From Tetrapyrgos nigripes (taxonomy: Eukaryota > Basidiomycota > Agaricomycetes > Agaricales > Campanellaceae): 64,000 nt of DNA. The translations under genes and the position numbers were made by a program. The stretch spans positions 248,001-312,000 of the forward strand of contig JAACJM010000040.1 of assembly GCA_013368315.1 (NCBI GenBank), read 5' to 3'. The notes below the pieces were generated by a model, which was given only the letters and a program-made list of their open reading frames with translations, ran no database searches and was not told the origin of the DNA. Within the stretch, counting starts at the first letter, position 1; each line of letters starts with the position of its first letter. Positions 1 through 11,508 of this stretch are shown here, one piece after another.

Positions 1-795
1 AGAAACTACAAGAAAACCCTACGCCCCTAGCATAAGGATGCATATGAGGGACCTAGCAGTCATAAGTGGAGTGTTCTGAGTCATAGATGCGATGCTTGCT
101 AACCAGGACAGTACACGAAAACACCAGATGGCTTACAAAGAGAACTGAAGAAAGTTCCTACGAATATTTAGATAATATTGAACAGTTTCTGTATACCCTA
201 ATAAGCAAGTCTTTACTTACGAGGAAATAGGTAGAACTCGCTAGCAGACTTTTCAATTTGTTTTGTATTTTCTCTACATATCTCTTAGCAGACATCAAAA
301 AGAAATAAGTAACTGTATAGTTGTAGCTGCGAGTAGTATAAAAGGACCAGTATCAGATCTCGCTAGCAATAGTAGAGGACATGAAACATGGACTAAAGCT
401 TCTAAACAAACTTAACTGCACTCTCTATGAGTATAAACATTGTGTTGGAGATAATAGAGTTTAAATTGAACATTTTGTGGTTATAACTGTGATCTTTTTG
501 TTGACCTTCTGGTCTATTAAGTGTTTGATTTTAAGGCAACTGTGGCCTACAAGTGTTTGATTTGGGACTCGTTGATCCCCTTGGTGTTAAACTTGTGTTT
601 ATTGTGTCGCACGCTAAGCACTAACTTCATTGAAAAACCCCGATCAAAAGTACTTATAGTACAAGTGAACTGGGAGTTTGGGTACTCTGACTACTCAGAA
701 CACTCGTCTCATTTACATTTGTATACTGTTTTGTGTTTGGGTGTAGTTCCTAGCACTAAATTACAAAAACCACCTAATAATGTCACTGCTAGACA
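1..795 (+). repeat. Dispersed LTR-like repeat, copy 1 (cut by window edge)
   Basis: Non-coding sequence that aligns over nearly its whole length with 19705-20521 in the same orientation. Both copies carry a TATAAAAG box and end in a similar CTGACA/CTAGACA string. Length, promoter-like box and lack of coding capacity fit a solo LTR, but the left end lies outside the window and I could not place terminal TG..CA ends or a target duplication. Copy 2 has about 38 extra bases just after the TATA box. Most substitutions between the copies are CG versus TG or CA. Confidence 0.6.
337..344 (+). promoter_or_regulatory. TATA box of LTR-like repeat copy 1
   Basis: TATAAAAG, conserved at the equivalent place (20026-20033) in the other copy. 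In an LTR this would be the U3 promoter; that role is inferred. Confidence 0.4.
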
Positions 796-1118
796 TTAAG
801 GGACTAGTGGGGTGTGGGCCATAGTGATGTATGGGCTCAGGCCTGAAGTGTTCAGTGCTCAGCTGTGACCTGAAGAAACATGATTACATAAATATTCGAC
901 AGAGCTTTGTCTAGACCCCTCCACATGCAATTGGTCAGGGAAGCTCTCTTCATGTTCTCTACATACAAGCTGGTTTGAACCTCTTCAGTGCCTGATAGTC
1001 GTCTAAAATTATATGCAGTGATAGACAGAATACAAGCTGCTGAGCTGCCATCGGGCATCAACCATGGGAATGAAACACAATACAGGAACTGCAGCTGGAA
1101 TTTTTTCTTACTGGCATA
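796..1118. other. Gap between repeat and DUF6535 pseudogene
   Basis: CpG-poor sequence with no supported gene. It may contain the missing N-terminal exon of the DUF6535 gene, but I could not identify a start. Confidence 0.4.
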
Positions 1119-3479
1119 ATGATTGGATTCCTGAAGTGTAAGTTGCAGAAAGGTGCACTACTCTGGCATCAGCATATGAGTGTATTGTTTATGTGGTTCT
1201 TTGAAGTACTCAGGATATTTACAGAGGATTTGGAGTCACACCAGCCCAGTAGAGATGGTACAGGTCGAGAACCATTCCAGACAACAGTAGCCAATGAGGA
1301 TGTAAACAAGATCTGGGAGATTTACATTGGCAAAGCAAGGAGATACGATGAGAAGCTACTGGAGGGATGGAAGTCAGATATGGACAGGATATTACTCTTC
1401 ATATGTTTCTTCATGTTGGTGGCAGTATCTTTCTCTAACAAAGGACTAGTCTGCTCTTTATTCAGCCAGCCTTACTGCTTTCATCATAGAAAGCTACAAG
1501 AATCTTCAAGACAATCCTGTGGACAATGTTGTCACCTTACTTGCTCAGATCTCTCAGCAACTTTCAGCCACAGCGAATAGAACAACTTTGTCAGTTCGAG
1601 GCAGCCCTGCCTTTGAGCCTTCTCCATCATCACTCATCTGCAATGTGCTATGGTTTCTGAGTCTTGTGCTGGCCCTGTCATGTTCATTGCTGGCTACTTT
1701 TGTACAGCAGTGGACCTGAGACTTCATCTCTAAAACACACTTGAAGCCATCCCCTTTCCATCAGGCCAGGGCAATAACCTTCTTGTATGCCAGACTATGT
1801 CAGTTCAGGATGCATACCTTCATCGATGTCATCCCAATCCTTCTGTACATTTCTCTGTTCTTTTTTCTCGCTGGTTTGGTCAGTTTTCTGGTCCCAGTGA
1901 ACCATTTGTTGGCATACATCATGGCCTCCTTTTTGGGCATTTTCATGTCTGTCTACATCGGGCTCACTGTACTGCCATTGATGCATCTTAATGCACCATA
2001 TTGCACCCCTCTTTCTGGTCCTCTTTGGCACTTAGGGGGCCTTCTTGGTATTTTTCTGGCTCACAGACATGGCCTACATCCCACAGATCAGACCTTGTCA
2101 GAAGTGATGCTTGAGAAGTCGCTCCAGTCATGCCCAGCTCAGACAGAGCATGACCAGAATGCTCTAATCTACAGCCTCAAAACATTAACTGATGACCCAG
2201 AACTATTACCTTTCATTGAAGGGATACCAACTGTCTCAGGCTTTAGCAGTACTCACGAACAGTTGGGAATGTACACCATATCTTTCCATCATCAAAATGC
2301 AGCACTCCTCTTACCTCTCCTTGGATCATCTGATCCAGAAGAGAACATCCTATTTCATATTTCCCAGTTTGCCACCAGGTTACCTGGCCAAAGGGACAAG
2401 CATTTCTGCCAACGAGGCTCCTCTGCCTGCTCTCAAGCTCTGTGGTCACTGGCTTTCATGTTGTTGACGACAAGTCACCAGCAGAGGCTCCAGATTGACT
2501 GGGATGATGTACAAGTGTACTGCAGTTCTCTAATCACATTATACAAATATTATAGACATACTCTTCCAGCCCATCCCTCAGCCTTGGCTGCAATGCGCCT
2601 ATCCACAGCCTGGTTGACTGGGTTGAAAAAATCCTTATCAGACCACTGTCAAATACTTCCACCCACATGGTAAGGACAGCCATGCCTGCAGTTGCAGATG
2701 TTCAGTTAAAGAGGTGCTTTGTGTTTGCAGAAAGCCTTGTACAGAGGACTTGGCCAGGACCTGTCCCTAATCTCTGTCACTTTGTCCATTTGAGCTGGGA
2801 TTTGCATGACGTCTCTTCAGCAGGACATCCCTTGTCCTATCACAAACTGATGAAGGTACTCTGTGACGGGGCCTTGTCAGCACGTCCTGCTGAACATTTG
2901 GACCACACCAGGAATGACATTGCAGATCTCAAAGACAAAGCTATGTGGAAGTCCGTGCGATTAGATATTCTTATGCAATATCTGCTCAAAAGTGGACTTA
3001 CTGTTGCAGAGGGAAAGCTGCCTTATTGGTTTGAGGAGACATGTAACACTATTTACAACTTTAGGGAGGCTGTTATGGATTCTGATGAGCTCGGTCTAGT
3101 AGCCGATCATTATACAGATCCACTTCTCAGCCTTGCTGTCCACCTCAATAAGAATTCAGACGCTTTCAGCCACAATACCGATATTTTCATCAAACAATGC
3201 ATGAAGCTCTTTTTCTCTGTGACAGGTGCCCTGTGGAATACCCCAATGGCAGCCGAAAGCAGACACTTCGTGACGTGGTACTTCCATAACAGGATACCCA
3301 GTACCAATGCACCTAGCTATTCCAAGCTCTTCAAGTGGCCCAATTATATGATTGATCGCATGGGGGACTGCATTGCAAGAGGTGTGCAGACAGTCTACCT
3401 GAGACCAGACCTTGGGGGGGGAGGGGGTCTGGAGGGGGCTTATGACCCAAAAGTACATCATGCCCTAGAGAGTGTATAG
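1119..3479 (+). pseudogene. DUF6535-family multi-pass membrane protein, decayed
   Basis: The conserved DUF6535 core is clear: the W-E-I-Y...A-R-R-Y-D-E-K-L-L-E-G-W pattern, the M-D-R-I-L-L-F segment, then I-I-E-S-Y, L-W-F-L-S-L-V-L-A-L-S-C and a pair of hydrophobic helices ending near P-Y-C-T-P-L-S. DUF6535 proteins are abundant in Agaricomycetes and have no known function. Joining the helices requires removing 1401-1449, which has a CTAAC branch site and a CTAG acceptor but begins AT instead of GT, so the donor looks mutated. A TGA at 1717-1719 interrupts the W-T/R-D-F stretch where CGA would encode arginine. The frame shifts again near 2670-2730; a GTAAGG..TTTGCAG pair lies there but does not restore frame. 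The C-terminal part reads on to 3479 and ends in a poly-G tract. Several independent lesions make it a pseudogene. Confidence 0.75.
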
Positions 3480-3906
3480 ACCGAATTTCTGGTGTCATCT
3501 CTGCTTCAAAGTATCAGAAATACACTTGGAAGGTAAAAACAGGTAGAAGACATGTCTGATATGCCTTATTTGGGTGGAATCCCACTGAAATTGTATGTAG
3601 TTCTCACGATAGTGATGTCATCAGTGGTCTGACATCATGAACTTTCCTTTGAAAAATATTTGCTACCTCAAGAAAATGGACCCCACATTAGCATTTATCA
3701 CTCCTTTTGTTGTGTCTTTAGGTCAGTAGAGGGTCTATAAGGTGGTCTGGAGGAAAAGTGACTTGATTTGATGATTTATAAGCGAAATTTTATCTTATCT
3801 CTTTCCTTTTTAGGAAGGAGGGGGGAGGGGGGAGGTCTGGCTGACCTTAAAACCCAAAAGGAACGTCTGGTCTGGCCATAACCATCTACACACCTCTTGC
3901 TGCATT
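3480..3906. other. Non-coding stretch downstream of DUF6535 pseudogene
   Basis: No supported gene. A second G-rich run near 3815-3833 resembles the one at 3416-3431 and both are followed by GGTCTGG, so this may be a small local duplication. Confidence 0.3.
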
Positions 3907-4881
3907 GTGAAAGGATTACGAGACGATGGAAACGAATCTACCCTATATCTGATGGCTGCCTGGAAGTGGACAGTGATGTGTTCGAAATCCAGACTGAATC
4001 GTGTTTCGCTGTCTGACCTATGGGCGGTCTTTGAAGCAGCCTCTCCAGTACTCCAGCAAGACGAGCTGTATTCCGTCGTCAGGAACGTGGCTCATCAAGC
4101 CGTGTTGGACGATATCATCTATCGCGGTTTGGGATCACAGAGTCCAGACCTTTCTGTCCTTGAAGGCGCACTTCTTAGAGAGTATCTTCCAGATGAACCT
4201 CCTGCCTCGCTGGAAACCAGCAGCGTAATTTCGAGTAGAGGCTCCCTCAAATTTGCGATTACAAGTCAGTGGGTTGCCTTATCCTCGCGGCACAACATAT
4301 GTTTGGTTGCAGAGTCTTGGGTAGACTCTTTAGTCATTCCATCAGACAAAATTACCGTCTGTTATAACCCTCACAATAGTGGTAACCAGGTTGTAACATA
4401 GTTATAATCATATTATAAGGGTATTATGAAGGTTATAATCCGGTTACTTCACACTATAGTGTGAAATAATCTTCATAATAGGATTATAACCGACGGTAGT
4501 TTTGTGTGATGTCCCGAAATTGGACTGGGTGAAGCAGTCGACGAAACGAGGCAAGAGGCCTTCGCGCACAGCGTCGCGAATTTGGTTGGAGCTGTGATGA
4601 GCACTAAGGATATTGAGCCTGATCACTCCTTCTATCGAGCCTTGGATGTGGTTTGGACATCTTCGTGTTGCTATGATGATGATTGGGTCACTCAACAGTG
4701 GTACTGGGTTACCAGCCCAAAAGGCGCCAAAATCCTTTTGCAAGCGATTGAAGAATACGAGGCATCTCAGGCTTTTCGGAACATCCAGCTCAACGAGGAT
4801 GTACTTCATCCTAGGGGACGGCAGAGGTTACGGGATCGATGTCGAATAGTGCTGGAAGCTTCGGTGTCGTCAGGCGATTGA
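3907..4881 (+). pseudogene. Uncharacterised gene fragment interrupted by a MITE
   Basis: Two open segments flank a 160-bp inverted-repeat element at 4346-4505. The first (3907-4345) is about 146 codons and includes A-A-W-K-W-T and S-S-R-H-N-I-C-L-V-A-E. The second (about 4508-4881) is about 120 codons and includes D-V-V-W-T-S-S-C-C-Y-D-D-D-W and W-Y-W-V-T-S-P-K-G-A-K. Composition is coding-like and more CpG-rich than the DUF6535 remnant upstream. I do not recognise a family. It may be the C-terminal portion of a larger gene, possibly the DUF6535 gene, but no sequence evidence links them. The MITE adds stops, so the present locus is unlikely to make the full protein. Confidence 0.4.
4346..4505. 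mobile_element. 160-bp MITE with about 24-bp terminal inverted repeats
   Basis: The ends ACAAAATTACCGTC and (reverse complement) ACAAAACTACCGTC pair, with the similarity running about 24 bp inward. The centre is AT-rich and contains a perfect 18-bp palindrome at 4448-4465. No coding capacity. I could not identify a convincing target-site duplication, so the superfamily is unassigned. Confidence 0.7.
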
Positions 4882-4983
4882 TCTGTTCGAGAACCTGAAT
4901 ACCTAGTCAAGCTGCGTTTTGCGCCATGTTTTGGGAACCAGACGTATTTTTAATCATGATAATATATCCATTCATTAAATTTC

Positions 4984-6209
4984 TTAAGACGCATTGTGAA
5001 GGCCTACAAACATTGAGAACGCAGCTGCAGTAAACCGATCTTCTTCGCCAACCCAAACCAGCACCCGCTTCGCTCGGTTATACACCTTGTCCATGTAGCT
5101 GACCTGAATCTTTCTTTCAAAGAGATCGTCCTGATTGATGCAGATTTGATCAGCCCAAATTGCCCTCATCTTGTCCGGATGACGGACTCGACGGAGAGCA
5201 TCTCGTAAACCGACGTTCATGGTGATGAACCCAGTGGGGAGGTATATCGGATGTTGGAAGTCTATCATGCTACGGAATGCTTGGTCCGTTTCTGTGTCCC
5301 AGTTTCCAGCATTCGCTCGCTCGAAAGTCGTTTCCTTCCAGGTATACGAAAGGCATTCGTACTCTGGAAGCGATGCAGGATCGTTGTGCAAAAGAATCGT
5401 CCTGAGCACACATTCCAACTTGTCGTCCCCTTTTCCGGAAAGAGCTCCATAATCCTGGTTGCTGGTTTTCCTTTTGCGATGAAGTCATAGAAATCCTGGC
5501 TCTAGAAGTAGTCGTATTCCTCGAGTTGTCTGCTGAAAACCTTCATAAGCAGATCCGCATCCTGATGGTGCATAACACTCTGCGTACGTCCTTCTCGAGA
5601 GCTGGGCCCAGGAGGACGAGACTTGACCGTGACGGAACCATCTGGACCAATATCGTATTGGTTTACCCAGCCCTTAGCATCCTTAGGTGGCTCCGGACCA
5701 ACTCTACGGATTACTACACTCTCCTCCAAATCTTCCGAGCCTGTTCCATCAGCATCTTTCAATTTCAACCTCTCACCCTCTGCCTCAACATTCCCGTCAC
5801 CAGTCTCAACCAACTCCAATCTCCGAAATTCCGATCCAAGATCGTCCATAGTCTTTGTTTTCTCCTGTTGGTTCATACCCCGAACATCCACAAACCGTGC
5901 TTGTTTGACGCATTCGAGCACTGCATGAGACCGGTCGTGTGGACTGGCAGAGCTAGAGAGGCAGGAAGCACAAAAGTCCACGTCGGCACATACGGTGCAT
6001 TTGTAGCGAATACCTTTGATTGGAGCACCCAACGAAGTTTGTGAACATTCTGGTCCGTCACAAAAGACTCCATGATGTATAGTGATGTGGTTTTCGTCGT
6101 ATTCGGGGTGGTCTGGAAGTGAGATGATGGGATTCGTAGTTTGGCTTTGCGAGGTCTGAAGAACTTCGGGGCTTCTCGAGGTCTTTGCGTCGTCCTTGTC
6201 GTTCTGCAT
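4984..6209 (-). pseudogene. HET-domain protein with N-terminal ZZ zinc finger, decayed
   Basis: Reading leftwards from ATG at 6209, the N-terminal exon (to 5502, 235 codons) contains a ZZ-type zinc finger at about residues 42-100 (F-C-D-G-P-E-C, then C-T-V-C, F-C-A-S-C, and a closing H-D-R-S-H). The downstream part (5418-4984) is the start of a HET domain: Y-E-C-L-S-Y-T-W, then I-W-A-D-Q-I-C-I-N-Q-D-D and V-Y-N-R-A-K-R-V-L-V-W. HET proteins trigger incompatibility cell death in filamentous fungi. The frame breaks twice: a TAG at about 5502 with coding-like sequence continuing beyond it, and a one-base shift in the homopolymer near 5425-5430 that joins E-L-F-P-E-K-G to D-D-K-L-E-C-V-L. The HET domain stops early at 4984, so the rest is missing. 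A 5' fragment of a second copy lies at 24190-24378 plus 35571-35790. Confidence 0.75.
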
Positions 6210-6458
6210 TATGATAGGCTTAGCCTGAGGAAAGAGGCGGTGAAGATAGAAATATGAATAGCTTTTCTCGAAGATTGATGGTCATAGTTATGATTCAATG
6301 ATACTATACAGCCGTCTAGGTCGCGACCGTAGACCTGGGAACCGGCCAAACCTTCGAAACGAAATAAAGGGACTTCGCATTTTACATAAATTTAGCTGTA
6401 GTACTAATATCACTTCTCCACTGAATCCTCTACTCTAAGAGAGAAAGTTGTACCTGAG

Positions 6459-7359
6459 ATGTATTTATATCAGTATGTACATATATTAGACAATAGAATT
6501 CGAGGATATAGTAAGACAGAAAAACCAGTACATAGAAACCGAGAGAGGGTACTGGGTAGTGAACAAAAAGTCCGGTCCCGGACTTTGGTCCGAACCGAAC
6601 TTTACTGGACTGGACGGAAAGTCCGGTTCAAAGTTCAAGAATTTTGTGAACCGGACCGTAGGTTCAGTCCGCGGTCCAGCAAATTCTGAAATTTACTGGA
6701 CGCATTTGGACGCGTCCGAACGTGTCCGAACGTGCTGCATTTCTGACCAGAATTTGGTTGTCAGGGCTTGATTTTTTAGATGTTTGACGACCACTCACAT
6801 GTACAATGTATACACACTCTATATTCATGTCTGCGGAATTACATTCTGAATCTAAGTATTTTAGTAGAACATTTAGGCAGGTAATGGATGCAGAAACGTC
6901 CCTCTCTGGGCTGGAGTACAGAGCAGTTTCTGTATACTTCTTTTTCTGTGCTTTGACTGGTCTTTTGTCATCAATGGGCCTTGAAGCATTCACTCGCATA
7001 CAGATAACTACCTAACTCATTGCTACCTTGGTAAAAGAAATCCATTCGGCTATCTCGGAGACAGAAAAAGTTCGGACGCGTCCGAACCTTACTTGGACTT
7101 GAACTGGACCGAAATTCAGCGGACGTGAAGTCCGGTCCGAAGTTCAGAGAATTTCTGGACCGGACGCAAGGTCCAGTTCAGCGTTCTTGAAGAAATTTGG
7201 CGCTGAACCGGACTGAACCGGACTTTTCGTTCACTAGTACTGGGAGAGCTACAATTTGAACAGAAGTATGAAAGGGCTACGTTTAACATAATTACCGAGT
7301 TTCAAAGGCCAGAGTGCCGGCCGTTCCAGTTCAATGGCTTCGAAGCTGAAGAGAAGTGA
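6459..7359 (+). pseudogene. Short open frame spanning the hAT insertion (uncertain)
   Basis: If the element 6557-7236 and one target duplication are removed, the frame from ATG 6459 stays open through 7359 (about 70 codons). That continuity could be chance. The encoded peptide is charged and matches no family I recognise. Confidence 0.2.
6557..7236. mobile_element. Non-autonomous hAT-type element, 680 bp
   Basis: Terminal inverted repeats start TAGTGAACAAAAAGTCCGG on the left and TAGTGAACGAAAAGTCCGG on the reverse-complemented right. The element is flanked by a perfect 8-bp direct repeat, GTACTGGG (6549-6556 and 7237-7244). An 8-bp duplication is the hAT signature. The interior has no transposase and is full of GGACC/GGTCC and GGACGCGTCCGAAC motifs in both orientations, like hAT subterminal transposase-binding repeats. 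Confidence 0.85.
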
Positions 7360-7979
7360 AGAGTGCTCATTAGTCATGTGCTCTATGACTCTCTCAGACT
7401 CTGCCAGAAAATTTCGAAAATACTTATTCCCCATACCCCATACCTTCACAGCGGCGTGAAGATGACCTGCTGTTTGACGAGAACTTCTGGAACGAGATAT
7501 GGCAGACCTCTATGTCAGCCAAACTTGGTCCTCACCCTTGGAAGAAACTATCTCTCCGCAAGAGAACTCACCTTACTTGTTCATGGTGTTCCTTGGACGA
7601 GGTGTCGCGGCATTCCTCGATTTCGTTTTCACCTGTACTATTGCTGCTGTATAACATAGAGCAGGCATTTCCCTTGGCTCTTATGCATATGCGCATCAAA
7701 AGCAAGTCGAGGAACCTGGGGGAAGGCCAAGGGGAATGGTTGCCCGAACTGGCCCATCGGACTTCCCCGATAGTCTATCCAAACACTCGCTCTCCCTTTC
7801 CACTTGATCCCCTGAGATCTGGCAGCGGTCAATTATGTCTTTGAGTTTTCGCCCTCGGGAAAGAGCAATGTCATCGCTAACTCGACCGTGTAGGGCATTT
7901 CCAGTTGCCTCTGAGTTTCAAGATCAGCCCACTGAAGGAAAGTAATACATAAACGAGACTCGATGTTCCAAGATACCGC
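7360..7979. other. Region without a supported gene
   Basis: Several short frames exist (for example 7512-7844) but none shows a recognisable domain or consistent splice structure. It contains the 3' flank of the FAD oxidase gene. Confidence 0.35.
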
Positions 7980-10072
7980 CTAAAAATTGTGATACGACGT
8001 TGGATCTACTAGATACGGAACCGCATGTACATCTTCAGTTCGGCAAAGCCTTCCTTCCTCTGTCTGTTTCCATCGATCCCCTCCGACGGATAATGAACCG
8101 TAGAGGACTTGCCTCGGGTCCCATTTATCCTTGATCTCGAGCAGCCTGTCATAGTTCGATCCGTAAAACGCCTCCTTGAAATCCGGTTCGTAAGGGTCTC
8201 CCTGAGAATCATGCCAGTCAGCAAGTGTACCAGTGTGGACGAGAGCACAACAGACCTCGTTGACATACGAGCCTGACCCTGGGGTTAACTGTTTGAGTGC
8301 CGGCATGAACTTGTTGGTTATCCTGTTCCGATCTCGTGCTACGTCTTCCAGGGAATCGCCGTCTATCGTAGGACTACAGAAGCAGGGTGAATATGCTGAG
8401 TCTGAACGGCGAGGATGGAAGGAGTGCTCACAGTATGACTGCGAAATGCCGTTCTGCGTCTCTCCAGGCAGGAAGAACCGCATTGTCAGAGTTCCCGGGG
8501 CCTGTGGCTCTCAGACTGAAATCCTGCACAATAGCGCCATCCTCTAGGATTTGCGTGATGGTATCCTGAAGCTCCTTTAACTTATCCTTGTCCTCCCAAA
8601 TCAACCTCGGCAACAGTCGCGAACCGAAAATATTATCCCCAACCTTGAATTCCCTCAGGAATGTGATAGTGTTGTAAGCGTCCAAGTACCCATCGTACGT
8701 ATTTACTGCTATCTCGTACTCGACCCCCAGATCATCAAGCGTATTGGTCAAAGGCTGGAGGAGTGTCGATACCTCGGAAGCACTTTTGTCGACGGCAAAT
8801 ACTGGGTTGAGGCTAAAGGTTTGTTTGGTGTATACCGCGATAGAGAATATTTTAGTATCAGTAAGAGTTGGAGTGCTGGCTTGATAGGCGTCAATGGCCT
8901 TCCAGAAGGTTTCTTGATCAATCCCCTCGATTGTGAAGTTGAGCGATGCAACCGTTGCTGGGAGGTCTTGCTGAGCTTTGACGGTAGCCGACCATACTAC
9001 ACCGTATCCTCCTCCTCCCTGAGATTTGAGCACGCGTAAGTACCTACACAAAGAACTCCTCGATGGACAAACGTACACCACTCAGGGCCCAATAGAGATC
9101 TTCATTACTTGTCGGAGAGGCGCGAACAAATTTTCCTTGAGTGGTGATCACCTCAAACTCAAGTGTCTGGTCCGCAGCCAGACCGTAGAACGAGGTCAAA
9201 GCTGAATGTCCACCGCCTTGCAGATATCCGCCAGCAAATGCGACCGTCTATATAAACGCTCTGAGTTGAGCACCCAACTAAGCAAGAGGAGTGCTTACTG
9301 GACATTCGCCACCAACGATCGCAAGTCCTCTACTATGAGCCTCCATCTCTAGGTCATAGACAGTGACCCCTGTGTGTACCTTGAACGCCGGTCCCGAATA
9401 CCCAGAGGACGTGTATTGAGGAAGGAAAGTGATGTTCTGCAAGTTGTGCAACCAGACTGATACTGCGCCTGTCGCAGTTGACCTTCCCAAGTAACTTTGG
9501 GACGAGGACTCACGCCGTAAGCACTAGATCGTATCCCATGCAGGGACTGAAAAATGCTCACTCATGGCCGGTATTCTTAACGACGAATCGAATATTGTGC
9601 TCCTTCACAAATTTCACAGTTTTGATGACATGTTCGGGCGATGAGACGTTCACAGCATATTGGACATATGCACCGATCCGGCAAGGCGTTTCTCGCGGGT
9701 CGAAAGGGTCGCAACTCTTGTTGAGAAAAGTAGGATCCATCAAAGACGAAGGGTTAGGCTCACTGGATTAAGTCGAACTTCGTTAGTCTAGCGTAGATAT
9801 TGGAAGAAACTTAAGGATGCAACGAACTGGAAGTCAGGAATATGCCAATTTTCCCGAATAAGATTGCATTCTGCTTCGTCATAGGTTGGGTCATGACAAG
9901 GACTACCGATAGGTACCGTCTTGATAAGACGTCCGTCAATAGACTGGTTGAAAGCCTCCCATACTTCTGAGTTGGGCCATGAAGGGTCAGTTGGCAGGAT
10001 TCGGCAGGACCTTTGAAGTTCGCCCACGACGAGTGTAGCAAACGCAGTTATCAGAGAAATCCTGGCGACCAT
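7980..10072 (-). CDS. Secreted FAD-linked oxidase (BBE family), multi-exon
   Basis: Starts at ATG 10072 with a signal peptide (M-V-A-R-I-S-L-I-T-A-F-A-T-L-V-V-G) and ends at TAG 7980. The FAD-binding type-4 domain shows Y-A-V-N-V-S-S-P-E-H-V, V-V-K-N-T-G-H-D-Y-L-G-R-S-T, G-G-E-C-P-T-V, G-G-Y-L-Q-G-G-G-H-S and A-L-S-G-G-G-G-Y-G-V-V. The C-terminal berberine-bridge segment includes S-N-Y-D-R-L-L-E-I-K-D-K-W-D-P. Introns with canonical ends interrupt each block (after V-K-N-T-G-H-D, after G-G-E-C-P and before G-G-G-Y-G-V-V). One junction near 8390-8428 could not be resolved in frame by eye and may hide a small error. Relatives oxidise alcohols or sugars with FAD outside the cell; the substrate here is unknown. 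The order and conservation of blocks suggest a functional gene. Confidence 0.8.
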
Positions 10073-10298
10073 TTCCAGGAGAGTGTAGAGATAACTTCTC
10101 TGAAAGCAGGGCCTTTTAAGGTTCAGGTTCTGCCTATTCACTAGTTTGGAGAACAGGCAGTATGTTCTAGAACAAACCATAGCATTTTCTATTTCTATGT
10201 CGGTCCGCCGTTTCCTTCTTGTACCTCGACGCCACCAGACAGTCAACAACGGCCGTCAATGGTTCAATGGGCCTCCTGTACATCAGGAAATCGCGTCC

Positions 10299-10574
10299 GG
10301 AACTTTCGGGTGGTTTTGATTGGTTGTACAACCAAAATAACCCTGAAAGTTCACCAGTGTACAAGGTGGCCGTAACCTTGGTCTTCCGGCTAATCATTCT
10401 CCCTTTCCAAGTTACTGGCTTCGTTCCCATTGTTCATCAGTCTTTCATTGTGAGCCATGTAAGGTTTTTGAGACACTAATAGGAAGTCTGGAGGAAGTTG
10501 GGCAAGCTCAAGGAATCAAGGAAATCTGGAGAAATTGGCTCGCAAGCATGACAACCATCAAAAACCCGAAAGTT
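10299..10574. repeat. Possible small inverted-repeat element
   Basis: A motif beginning GAACTTTCGGGT, followed by GGTTTTGATTGGTTGT, occurs forward at 10299 and reversed at about 10327-10352 and again at about 10546-10574. The outer pair could bound a 276-bp MITE, or the inner pair may be a simple hairpin. No target duplication found. Confidence 0.4.
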
Positions 10575-11219
10575 CATACACTCTTTTCCTGATGTATGTT
10601 CATTCCTTCTCTTCAGGGTTTGGATGAGCCTTTACTGACTTGTGTGTCTGCTAGCACACCTCTCCACATGGTAACATTGGTGCTATCAAGGCTCAGACCT
10701 GTTTGAGGGTTTGTCTGCATAGATTCTGTAGTTTTCCCTGGATCTTTCTCCTTTGAATTGGCCAGCATATTCCAGTTGAGATTTACTATAAATTTTAGAA
10801 AGAAATCCACATACCAGTACACCATTTCCCTTCCCTCTGTTGAGCAGGCTATGTTCTATATATGTAGCGGCAACTGTATACTTACCTGGGGATGTAAAAG
10901 TGCTTGCTAGAGCAGTTTGTTAGAGGTTTAAAAGCGATGAGATGTAGGAGAATTCCTTATTTTTGTAGGGCAATCTTCGAGCCCTTTTATACTGTTCTAG
11001 ATGGTACATGTGACTACTTATCTAAGAACTATGATGTATAGTAAGCATAAGTAACTAGATTCTTATCACTATCTAATCTAATGTTGATGGCTGCTTACTA
11101 ATTTGCCAATTCAACACCCTCATGTCTGAGACTCAGACTCCTTGGAGCAATTATGCTTCTGAGAAGCACACTTCAAGCACACTTGTACGACAACAGCAAA
11201 AGTCACTGATCCAAATAAT
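10575..11219. other. Non-coding gap before the Harbinger element
   Basis: AT-rich, CpG-poor, with no supported gene or RNA. Confidence 0.35.
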
Positions 11220-11508
11220 AGGTAGGGTCAGAGTGCCTGTTTTTGACCCGTTTCAAAGAAGTGTTGCAACTGACTGCAACAACATCTTGAAACAGCTTCA
11301 TGTTGAAGCAGCTCATGAGCTGCTTTGACCCTCCACCTGCAATGAAAACCTGTTGCAGCTTCCACTTTCTTACTAAATCAGACTTATGTACAACTTATGT
11401 ATCCAAATAAATTTTTAAATTTTTTTGTCTTTATCACAGATATACACGTGTGTCTGCTACTGCAGGTGTACTCTCTCTTCATTGATGAATCCCTCATATC
11501 CCTCTGGC

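Noticed and set aside
2670..2730. Intron joining the two large DUF6535 frames
   Set aside because: GTAAGG and TTTGCAG are well formed, but splicing there creates a stop and does not reach the downstream frame; a frameshift is needed as well.
5526..6044. 172-codon plus-strand frame
   Set aside because: Antisense shadow of the ZZ-finger exon.
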